Assembly: GCF_016765795.1 (NCBI RefSeq)
Contig: NZ_JAESVP010000009.1
Coordinates: forward strand, 1 to 64,000
DNA length: 64,000 nucleotides
Direction of reading: 5' to 3'
Source: Fuscibacter oryzae
Lineage (GTDB): Bacteria; Pseudomonadota; Alphaproteobacteria; Rhodobacterales; Rhodobacteraceae
The notes beneath the pieces were generated by a model, which saw only the letters and a program-made list of their open reading frames with translations, was not told the DNA's origin and searched no databases. This document shows, piece after piece, positions 1 through 6,570 of this stretch. The stretch's first letter is position 1; each line of letters opens with the position of its first letter. Position numbers and translations under genes: made by a program.

Positions 1-55
1 CCTGTTCCCTGATCATCCCGATAATCTGCGCCTCGGTGAAACGGCTTTTCCTCAT
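1..55 (-). CDS. IS3-family transposase OrfA, N-terminal 18 residues
   Basis: Reading leftwards from the ATG at 55-53 gives MRKSRFTEAQIIGMIREQ, the typical opening of IS3-family OrfA helix-turn-helix proteins, which bind the IS ends and are fused by frameshift to the OrfB integrase. An AGAAGGAG-like ribosome-binding site lies just upstream. The gene is cut by the window edge, so it is impossible to tell whether the copy is intact. Confidence 0.75.
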   Translation of the reverse strand, partial: MRKSRFTEAQIIGMIREQ

Positions 56-123
56 GTCGTCTGCTCCTTCTCAGGTTGGGCAGACTCTACATCACAGCGA
101 GGGAACTTCCGGGGGGCAGGTCA
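1..123 (-). mobile_element. IS3-family insertion sequence, one end only
   Basis: The minus strand reads inward from a TGACCTGCCCCCC-type terminus at about position 123, then a ribosome-binding site (AGAAGGAG), then the start of an OrfA-like transposase. TGA-starting, C-rich ends are usual for IS3-family elements. The rest of the element lies left of the window, so the opposite end and target duplication cannot be seen. The inner limit is inferred from the end motif alone. Confidence 0.65.
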
Positions 124-223
124 CCATCGCTAGCTGTCTTGCAACCGGGCAGGCAAAATAGCGGAAAGGCTGCGTTGCAAGCCCTCTCCCACTGCGGGAC
201 GAGGGCCAGTCGTGTCATGGCTG

Positions 224-691
224 TCAGGCTTGAACCACGAATTCCGGCGCATGAGAGACCGGAAAGTTCACCGAGCGGGCGATAAAGCAGAACTGATGGA
301 TGCGGTGGTGAATGGCCTCTGCCGCTGCCAGATCAGTCCCGGCCTGCACTGTGACACGGGGCCGCAGCACGGCCGACACGAACCGCCCCGCGCCGCCGGG
401 ACCAATCTCGCCCACGCCTTCGGGGTTGTCCTCATAGCCTGTCACAACAATTCCGGCATCGGCGGCGTAATGCAGATACCACAGCATATGGCAGGCCGAC
501 AAAGCCGACAGCAGCAGGTCTTCGGGGTTCATCTTGGCCGGGTCACCCCCCAGAAGCGGATCGTTTGAACAGGCCACCACCTGCTTACCCGGCACCGCGA
601 TGTTCCACGTCCGGTCATAGGCCCGATAGCCTGCCGTACCCGTCCCGCGATTGCCGGTCCAAAGGATATGAGAGGTATAGCTGTGGGTCAT
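224..691 (-). CDS. OsmC/Ohr-family peroxide-detoxifying protein
   Basis: This 155-residue protein has the size and layout of the OsmC/Ohr family, cytosolic thiol peroxidases that reduce organic hydroperoxides. The two expected cysteines are visible: C67 in the NPEDLLLSALSAC segment and C135 in the HQFCFIARS segment. The motif around C135 is less standard than in E. coli OsmC (usually CP), so substrate preference is uncertain. The start was placed at the MTHSYTSH methionine; the open frame continues upstream but only antisense to the GntR gene. It is divergent from that gene, and a palindromic operator candidate sits between them, so the regulator may control it. Confidence 0.85.
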   Translation of the reverse strand: MTHSYTSHILWTGNRGTGTAGYRAYDRTWNIAVPGKQVVACSNDPLLGGDPAKMNPEDLLLSALSACHMLWYLHYAADAGIVVTGYEDNPEGVGEIGPGGAGRFVSAVLRPRVTVQAGTDLAAAEAIHHRIHQFCFIARSVNFPVSHAPEFVVQA

Positions 692-722
692 GGTCTGTCC
701 TTGTGCCGCGCGATTCCAAGCC

Positions 723-736
723 GTATACTTGTATAC
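723..736. promoter_or_regulatory. Inverted repeat, likely GntR operator
   Basis: The two hexamers GTATAC are separated by TT between the divergent osmC-like and GntR genes, and TTGTATACAT fits the TNGTNNNACNA form bound by many FadR-type GntR proteins. It lies 23 bp before the GntR ATG. It is a prediction from symmetry and position only. Confidence 0.5.
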
Positions 737-758
737 ATACAACCACCGCAGGGCCCAA

Positions 759-1382
759 ATGGCAATTGTTGATGACATCCGCCGCGATCTTCTGACCGGG
801 CGGCTGCCCCCCGGCAGTCTGTTGTCGCAAACCGATCTGGCCACAGCCCATGGCGTCAGCCGTATCCCGGTGCGCGATGCGTTGCAGGCGCTTGCGGCGG
901 AAAAGCTGGTGACAATCGTGCCCGGCAAAGGCGCGCGCGTTCTGTCTCTGACGCCAGAAGAACTGGCCGAGCTTTACGACCTGCGCATCCTGCTCGAAGG
1001 CGATCTGATTGCCCGCGCCACATCGCTGGCCGATGCCGCCGCCCACGCCGAGGCGGAATATGCCTGTCGCAAATCCTCGCTAGAGGCGGGCCGTCCCGGC
1101 TGGGCCGAGGGGGACTGGCTGTTTCACCGCACGCTTTATCAGCCGGCCAACCGACCCCGGCAACTGGCCATCGTGCAGGAACTGCGGCAGGGATGCGTGC
1201 TGTTTGCCAGCGGCTATCACGGGCTGGCCGACCAGACGCCGCGCTGGCTGACTGATCATGCCGCGATCCTTGGGGCCTATGTCACGGGACAGGCCGAAGA
1301 GGCCGCCGTCTTGCTGCGCAAACATTTGGCCGGTGCCCGGGATCACCTGCTGGCTGCGCGGCGCGAGACGGCCGAGCGCTAG
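759..1382 (+). CDS. GntR-family (FadR/FCD type) transcriptional regulator
   Basis: This 207-residue protein has an N-terminal winged helix-turn-helix (about 1-65, including SQTDLATAHGVSRIPVRDAL) and an all-helical FCD effector domain (about 75-200). Candidate metal-binding FCD residues are the Asp in LYDLR and His residues in FHRTLY, DHAAIL and KHLAGA. FCD regulators usually bind carboxylate ligands and act as repressors. The start at 759 gives a normal FadR-like N terminus; the upstream in-frame ATG at 690 would run through the operator candidate. The ligand is unknown. Divergent orientation with the OsmC-like gene suggests it regulates that gene and itself. Confidence 0.88.
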   Translation: MAIVDDIRRDLLTGRLPPGSLLSQTDLATAHGVSRIPVRDALQALAAEKLVTIVPGKGARVLSLTPEELAELYDLRILLEGDLIARATSLADAAAHAEAEYACRKSSLEAGRPGWAEGDWLFHRTLYQPANRPRQLAIVQELRQGCVLFASGYHGLADQTPRWLTDHAAILGAYVTGQAEEAAVLLRKHLAGARDHLLAARRETAER

Positions 1383-1537
1383 GGAAACAGACACGCGGCA
1401 ACGGTTGCCCGGGCGGATCAAGAAACGCATTGCGCTTCCCCGGCCGCGTGTGCGGGTTTTCATCAGAGGCCTGTCCACAAGCAAAAGCGAAAGGCCCGTG
1501 CCACCCAGCCGCGCCATGGACGCGGCGTTCTTCGGGA

Positions 1538-1558
1538 AAACGTGCCACTGGCACGTTT
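1538..1558. repeat. 21-bp near-perfect palindrome
   Basis: AAACGTGCCA and TGGCACGTTT are exact reverse complements around one central base. It could be a protein-binding palindrome or, on the minus strand where it is followed by TTTTCC, a short terminator. Confidence 0.6.
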
Positions 1559-1575
1559 CTCATCCCTCATCACCC

Positions 1576-1600
1576 CCGGCGGGCGAGAAGCGCCCGCCGG
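1576..1600. repeat. GC-rich hairpin, 10-bp stem
   Basis: CCGGCGGGCG and CGCCCGCCGG pair perfectly around the loop AGAAG. There is no U-run on either side, so it is not a standard terminator. Confidence 0.55.
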
Positions 1601-1773
1601 TAGCGGGGCGGGCGCTGGCCGGGCGGGGCAACCTGCCTCCTCACCGCATGGCGAAGGCGATAGCCTTTGCTAGAGCGACCGCGTTAAATGCCAACGCCGC
1701 CCTAAACCCCCAACGGCAATTCCGGGCAAGTATGCTTCCTCTAATGCGCAGGAGGGCTTCCTATGGTCGGCCC

Positions 1774-1804
1774 AAAAAAAAGGGCCGCCCCAGAGGGACG
1801 GCCC
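1774..1804 (-). terminator. Rho-independent terminator of the HU gene
   Basis: On the minus strand the HU stop is followed within about 25 bases by a GC hairpin (GGGCCGTCC/GGGGCGGCCC type) and then eight T residues, the classic intrinsic terminator form. Confidence 0.85.
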
Positions 1805-1827
1805 GAAACACCTCTCAGCAGACGCGA

Positions 1828-2115
1828 TCAGGCGTTGACGCTGTCTTTCAGCGCTTTGGCGATCGCGAACTTGACCTGCTTGTCAGCGGGCTTGGTCACG
1901 GTCTCGCCGGTAGCGGGGTTGCGCACCTGACGCTCGGGGCGGGCCTTGCAGGCCACCTTGCCCAGACCGGGCAGCGTGACGGCACCACCAGCGGCAACCT
2001 CGCGCGCAACGACCGAAGCGATAGCGTCCAAAGCAGCCGACGCAGTCTTTTTGTCGGCGCTCATCGCATCGGCGAGGGCGGCCACAAGTTGCGTCTTGGT
2101 CATAGGTTTCGACAT
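1828..2115 (-). CDS. HU-family nucleoid DNA-binding protein
   Basis: This 95-residue protein is a full-length HU/IHF-family member: a helical N-terminal dimerization half (TKTQLVAALADAMSADKKTA), the GLGKV turn, and the beta-arm segment with RNPATGE followed by a lysine-rich C terminus. HU bends and compacts DNA as a dimer. The sequence is closer to HU than to IHF-alpha or -beta, but paralogues cannot be separated here. An AGGAACTAGGAC stretch upstream of the ATG could act as the ribosome-binding site. It appears monocistronic, with a strong terminator right behind. Confidence 0.93.
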   Translation of the reverse strand: MSKPMTKTQLVAALADAMSADKKTASAALDAIASVVAREVAAGGAVTLPGLGKVACKARPERQVRNPATGETVTKPADKQVKFAIAKALKDSVNA

Positions 2116-2270
2116 GTCCTAGTTCCTTTTTTGGCCACCTTATCGCGGGTGGCATAGGGCTTATGCCGGGAAGGGCAATGGCCCGCATTCCCATGGATTT
2201 GCGGTGCAGCGCAAGCCTTTTCCGCCTGAAATGCTGGGTTTTACCCAGTCATTCCCCTATCAACACCACG

Positions 2271-3752
2271 TCACAGGAAGGCAGTTTCCTCGAAACTGCG
2301 CAACTTGCGGCTGTGAATACGCTCCAGTGGCATATCGCGCAGACGCTCCATCGCGCGGATGCCGATTTGCAGATGGCGCTGCACCTGTGTGCGGTAAAAG
2401 TCGCTGGCCATGCCAGGCAATTTCAGCTCGCCATGCAGCGGCTTGTCGCTGACACACAAGAGCGTGCCATAGGGAACCCGGAACCGGAACCCGTTGGCAG
2501 CGATGGTGGCGCTTTCCATATCCAGCGCGATGGCGCGTGATTGCGACAGGCGCTTTACCGGGCCGGACTGGTCGCGCAGCTCCCAGTTGCGGTTGGCGAT
2601 GGTGGCCACCGTGCCCGTCCGCATGATGCGCTTCAACTCAAATCCCTGAAGCTGCGTCACCTCTGCCACCGCCTCTTGCAGGGCAATCTGGATCTCGGCC
2701 AGCGCCGGAATCGGCACCCACAAGGGCAAGTCATCATCCAGCACATGATCTTCGCGAAGATACGCGTGGGCTAGGCAGAAATCGCCCAAACTCTGGCTGT
2801 TGCGCAGCCCCGCGCAATGGCCGACCATCAGCCAGGCATGGGGCCGCAGCACCGCGATGTGGTCGGTCGCTGTCTTGGCATTCGACGGGCCAACCCCGAT
2901 ATTGACCAGCGTGATCCCGTTCCCGTCCGCCCGCTTCAGATGATAGGTCGGCATCTGCGGCATCTTGGCGATATGGGCAATCTCGGCATCGGGGGTGGTG
3001 ATGACCTGATTTCCCGTTGCCACAAAGGCAGTGTAGCCCGAAGTCGGATCGCCCAATGCGGCGCGACCATAGGCCTCGAACTCATCAACGTAGAACTGAT
3101 AGTTGGTGAACAGAACGTGGTTCTGGAAATGGAGTGGGTCGGTCGCGGTGTAATGCGCAAGCCGCGCCAGACTGTAATCGACACGCTGCGCGGTGAACGG
3201 GGCAAGCGGGAACGACCCGTCATCATTGCGCAGCCGTTCGCCGTTCACAATGTCATCCGAGGTGGTGGCAAGGTCGGGCACGTCGAACACGTCGCGCAAG
3301 CTGAACTCCAGCACGCCCTCCTGTGGCACCGAAACGCCCGGATTGCCCGCAACCGCGAAATGCACAGGAACCGGGGTGTCCGAAGGCCCGATCTCGACTG
3401 GCACGCCATGGTTCTGCATCAACAGGCCGATCTGCTGGGTCAGGTAATTGCGGAACAGATCGGGACGGGTGACGGTGGTGGCATATGTGCCGGGGCCGGG
3501 CACATGGCCAAAGGCCAGCCGCGAATCCGCCTGGGCATGACTGGTCACGGTTATGCGGATTTCAGGGTAAAAGGCGCGAATGCGGTGCGCAGGCTTGCCA
3601 CCCGTTACTGCCGCGCTGAAATGGCGGGCCAGAAAGGTGGTGGCCTGCTCATAAAGCGCCTCCAGCCGGGCAACGGCGGCGGCGGCATCGGTGAAACTGT
3701 CATGGCCCATCGCATCGGGGGTCAGGATCGGCTGGGTCTGGTCGTGCATCAT
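2271..3752 (-). CDS. amn: AMP nucleosidase
   Basis: The protein of about 493 residues matches bacterial AMP nucleosidase in length (about 480-490), the cytosolic enzyme that splits AMP into adenine and ribose 5-phosphate. The C-terminal half is a nucleoside-phosphorylase fold, with NIGVGPSNAKT, LMVGHCAG and the ALDMESATIAANG segment that carries the ribose-binding Met-Glu. The N-terminal half is the regulatory domain specific to Amn. Two adjacent ATG codons (3752 and 3749) can start it; the frame stays open far upstream but only antisense to the next gene. It is divergent from the SDR gene and probably a single-gene transcript. Confidence 0.92.
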   Translation of the reverse strand: MMHDQTQPILTPDAMGHDSFTDAAAAVARLEALYEQATTFLARHFSAAVTGGKPAHRIRAFYPEIRITVTSHAQADSRLAFGHVPGPGTYATTVTRPDLFRNYLTQQIGLLMQNHGVPVEIGPSDTPVPVHFAVAGNPGVSVPQEGVLEFSLRDVFDVPDLATTSDDIVNGERLRNDDGSFPLAPFTAQRVDYSLARLAHYTATDPLHFQNHVLFTNYQFYVDEFEAYGRAALGDPTSGYTAFVATGNQVITTPDAEIAHIAKMPQMPTYHLKRADGNGITLVNIGVGPSNAKTATDHIAVLRPHAWLMVGHCAGLRNSQSLGDFCLAHAYLREDHVLDDDLPLWVPIPALAEIQIALQEAVAEVTQLQGFELKRIMRTGTVATIANRNWELRDQSGPVKRLSQSRAIALDMESATIAANGFRFRVPYGTLLCVSDKPLHGELKLPGMASDFYRTQVQRHLQIGIRAMERLRDMPLERIHSRKLRSFEETAFL

Positions 3753-3866
3753 CGGCTTCGCGTCTCGCTTTGGTCGGGCATCTAAACCGGCATCGGCCCT
3801 GCGGCGCAAGTGAAGTCTTGGTGTCAGACCCTTGCCCATCGCGGGCGGGCGGTGGATAACCGGGGC

Positions 3867-4700
3867 ATGAAAACCCTGCTTGTTCTTGGCCTCGGCTATT
3901 CCGCCAGCGCCCTTGCCCGCCGCCTGCTGCCGCTGGGCTGGTCTGTCATCGGCACCACCCGTACCAGCGCCGATGCCTTGCGCGCCCAAGGGGTGACACC
4001 GTTGCTTTGGCCCGGTGACCTTGGGCCTGCGCTGGGCCGTGCGACTCATATCCTCGCCTCTGCCGCACCCGATGCCGGGGGCGACCCGTTCTTGCAGGCG
4101 GCGGGCGTGCAGATTGCGGCTGCCCGCCCCGAATGGGTGGGCTATCTGTCCACAACCGCGGTTTATGGCGACCATGACGGCGGCTGGGTTGACGAGGATA
4201 CACCGCTTGCCCCGCAATCCCCGCGCGCGGTGCAGCGCGTTCTGGCCGAAACCCAATGGCTGGCCACCGGCCTGCCGGTGCATATTTTCCGCCTTGCCGG
4301 CATCTACGGCCCCGGTCGCGGCCCGTTTGAAAAGCTGAAGAATGGCACGGCGCGGCGTATCCTGAAACCCGGTCAGGTGTTTTCGCGTATTCATGTGCAG
4401 GATATTGCGGCAACGCTGGCCGCATCGATCGCGCGGCCCAATCCGGGCCGCATCTATAACGTCTGCGATGATGAACCCGCCGCACCTGAGGACATCATTT
4501 CCCACGCAGCCCATCTGCTCGGCCTGCCCGAACCCCCAGCCATCGACTTTGACAAGGCTGAGATGACCCAGATGGCCCGTAGCTTTTACAGCGAATCCAA
4601 GCGGGTGCGGAATGACCGCATCAAGCAGGAGCTGGGCGTGAAACTGGCCTATCCCGGCTATCGGCAGGCCTTGCAGGCGATCTTGCAGGCCGAAAGCTAA
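3867..4700 (+). CDS. SDR-family NAD(P)-binding protein (YeeZ-like epimerase)
   Basis: This 277-residue protein opens with a Rossmann motif (LLVLGLGYSASALARRL, GxGxxxA) and has SDR features: the catalytic-site-like STTAVYGDH and the IYGPGRGP segment of extended SDRs. Its length and layout resemble the E. coli YeeZ group, whose substrate is not established. The start at 3867 places the Rossmann strand at the N terminus; an upstream in-frame ATG at 3810 would add an unlikely leader. It is followed directly by a palindrome and the XRE regulator gene, so the two may be read together or separately. Confidence 0.8.
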   Translation: MKTLLVLGLGYSASALARRLLPLGWSVIGTTRTSADALRAQGVTPLLWPGDLGPALGRATHILASAAPDAGGDPFLQAAGVQIAAARPEWVGYLSTTAVYGDHDGGWVDEDTPLAPQSPRAVQRVLAETQWLATGLPVHIFRLAGIYGPGRGPFEKLKNGTARRILKPGQVFSRIHVQDIAATLAASIARPNPGRIYNVCDDEPAAPEDIISHAAHLLGLPEPPAIDFDKAEMTQMARSFYSESKRVRNDRIKQELGVKLAYPGYRQALQAILQAES

Positions 4701-4718
4701 TCTTGCAAATTTGCAAGA
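4701..4718. promoter_or_regulatory. Perfect 18-bp palindrome, likely XRE operator
   Basis: TCTTGCAAATTTGCAAGA is its own reverse complement. It begins at the base after the SDR stop codon and ends 18 bp before the regulator ATG, an ideal place for autoregulation by the HTH protein encoded downstream. The AT-rich core in GC-rich DNA supports a functional site. Confidence 0.65.
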
Positions 4719-4736
4719 ATCATGCATTATTGCCGC

Positions 4737-5312
4737 ATGAAAGCTACCACCTCTCCCCTTGGCACCCGCATCCGTACCCTTCGGCTTGAACGCGGCTTGT
4801 CGCTGGCCGATCTTGCCCGCGCTACCGGCGTGTCAGAGGCCACGATGTCGCGTATCGAAACCGGCGCAAGCGAGGTCTCTGCCCCACATCTTTATGGCCT
4901 TGCACAGCACCTTGGCACCGACATTTCCAGCTTTTTCGCCGCAGGCACTGCCATAAGCCCCGGCGCGCGGTCGCATACGATGGCTGGACAGGGCGAGACC
5001 TATGCCTCGCCCCGGTTGCAGGCACAGGTGCTGAACGGCGACCTGTTGCACAAACGGATGAACCCGTTCCTGAACCGCACCACCGCTCGCACGCTGGAAC
5101 AGGCCGGTGGCCTAGCCGCCCATACGGGCGAGGAATGGCTCTATGTCCTGCGCGGGCCGCTGGTTTTGCATTCGGCCAGCCACGCCCCCCTGCGGCTGCA
5201 ACCAGGCGACAGCCTCTATTTCGACGCCAGCACGCCCCATGCCTATCTGGCCGAAGCCGAAGGGGGGGCAGAGTTCCTCGTCCTGTCCTCGGCCCCCGCC
5301 ACCCAGCCCTGA
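4737..5312 (+). CDS. XRE-family regulator with C-terminal cupin domain
   Basis: This 191-residue protein has an N-terminal HTH of the Cro/CI type (about 9-63; LGTRIRTLRLERGLSLADLA, then SEATMSRIETGAS) and a C-terminal cupin_2 domain (about 115-185; GEEWLYVLRG, LQPGDSLYFDASTPHAY). Such HTH-cupin proteins sense small metabolites through the cupin pocket. An alternative ATG at 4722 would add five residues. The palindrome at 4701-4718 suggests autoregulation. The next gene starts only 10 bp after the stop and also encodes cupins, which supports a functional pair. Confidence 0.87.
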   Translation: MKATTSPLGTRIRTLRLERGLSLADLARATGVSEATMSRIETGASEVSAPHLYGLAQHLGTDISSFFAAGTAISPGARSHTMAGQGETYASPRLQAQVLNGDLLHKRMNPFLNRTTARTLEQAGGLAAHTGEEWLYVLRGPLVLHSASHAPLRLQPGDSLYFDASTPHAYLAEAEGGAEFLVLSSAPATQP

Positions 5313-5322
5313 AAGGCCCGCC

Positions 5323-6429
5323 ATGACCGATGCCACCCTTGCCCCCATTCTTGCCGAAGTGCTGCTGCCGACGCAGGAGCTGCGCAATGACCTGCCGTTC
5401 TACACCAAGGTTCTGGGGATGCGGCTGGAGAATATCTTTCCCGCCGACAACCCTTCGGTCGCCACCTTGTCAGGCCACGGGTTGCGGGTGCGGATCGAAA
5501 AGGGCGCTGCCGCCCCCCCCGGTCGCCTGCGCATCCTGACCGACACACCCGCCGATTTCGCCGAAGGCCAGTCCCGCCTCACCGCGCCCAACGGCACGGT
5601 GATTGAGGTTGTGCCCCTGTCGCCACGCGTCGAACAGCCCGAAACCGTGCATGAATTCGGCGTTCGTCGCCTGCGCGATTCCGCACCTTGGGTGATTGGC
5701 CGGGCCGGAATGCACTATCGTGACCTGATCCCCAGCCGGCTGGGTGGATCGATCATCGCCAGTCATATCCGCATTCCCGATGGCGGGCCGGTGCCCGACA
5801 TGGTGCATTACCACACCGTCGGGTTCCAACTGATCTACTGCTATCGCGGCTGGGTCGATGTGCTTTATGAGGATCAGGGCGGCATGATGCGCCTGCATGC
5901 GGGCGATTGCGTGATCCAGCCGCCAGAGATCCGCCATCGCGTCTGCCACGCCTCGCCCAATATCGAGGTGGTCGAGATTGGCGTACCCGCCGAACACATC
6001 ACCACCATCGACCATGTGGCCACCCTGCCCAACGGCCACGGCGATCCGGCGCGCGAATGGCAGGGCCAGCGGTTTGTGCATCATGTGAAAGAGGGCGCGC
6101 TATGGCAGCCCTTCCGCATTCCGGGCTTTACCTGCCGCGATACCGGCATTGCTTCGGGCACCAAGGGCGTGGCGAATATTCAGGTCGCCCGGTTCGAAGG
6201 CGACACGCCCCCGGCCACGATGCACGATACCGACATCCATTTCACCTTCGTGCTGGAAGGCAGCATGGTCCTGCGCGCCAAAGGCGAAGCGGACCGAGAG
6301 GTTTCGGCCGGTGACGCCTTCGTCATCCCGCCGGGGCTGGCCACGCAATACGCCCAGTGCTCGCCCGATCTGGAACTGCTGGAGGCAAGTCTGCCCGCCG
6401 GGTTCACCACAACGGTGACAACGCTTTAA
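5323..6429 (+). CDS. VOC-cupin-cupin protein of unknown function
   Basis: This 368-residue protein appears to combine a glyoxalase/VOC-like N terminus (about 1-90; LRNDLPFYTKVLGMRLENIF) with two cupin barrels (about 155-215 and 290-350). The first cupin has HYHTVGFQ and GDCVIQPPEIRH; the second has MHDTDIHF and GDAFVIPP, so histidines suited to metal binding are present. It is probably cytosolic, since no signal peptide is visible. Cotranscription with the HTH-cupin regulator suggests the regulator responds to its substrate or product. The reaction is unknown; dioxygenase, isomerase or binding roles are all possible. Confidence 0.75.
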   Translation: MTDATLAPILAEVLLPTQELRNDLPFYTKVLGMRLENIFPADNPSVATLSGHGLRVRIEKGAAAPPGRLRILTDTPADFAEGQSRLTAPNGTVIEVVPLSPRVEQPETVHEFGVRRLRDSAPWVIGRAGMHYRDLIPSRLGGSIIASHIRIPDGGPVPDMVHYHTVGFQLIYCYRGWVDVLYEDQGGMMRLHAGDCVIQPPEIRHRVCHASPNIEVVEIGVPAEHITTIDHVATLPNGHGDPAREWQGQRFVHHVKEGALWQPFRIPGFTCRDTGIASGTKGVANIQVARFEGDTPPATMHDTDIHFTFVLEGSMVLRAKGEADREVSAGDAFVIPPGLATQYAQCSPDLELLEASLPAGFTTTVTTL

Positions 6430-6570
6430 GCCTCGCCGCCCTGTGTTCCACCTCATCAGGTCAAGCTGACCACACCCACAATTCCGGCCAACACGGCCTT
6501 CTTGCAAACCAGCAAGCAGAAAGACGCAAAACGCCGCGTCGCAACGCCCCTTCCCACCGGGGCGAGGCCG

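Larger units (their letters stand above)
1383..1773. other. 391-bp gene-free stretch with several hairpins
   Basis: No convincing gene is visible between the GntR stop and the HU terminator. The stretch contains GGCAAC-G-GTTGCC (1397-1409), a 21-bp inverted repeat (1538-1558) and a 10-bp-stem hairpin (1576-1600). Frames crossing it also run antisense through GntR or HU and look like GC-rich shadows. A structured small RNA on the minus strand is possible but unproven. Confidence 0.5.

Noticed and set aside
1258-2157. Plus-strand open frame through the GntR end, the gap and across HU
   Set aside because: It crosses two confident genes in other frames or on the opposite strand, and its product has no recognizable domain.
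3753-4727. Upstream extension of the amn frame, antisense to the SDR gene
   Set aside because: The added part has no domain and opposes a well-formed Rossmann protein. Amn length is normal from 3752.
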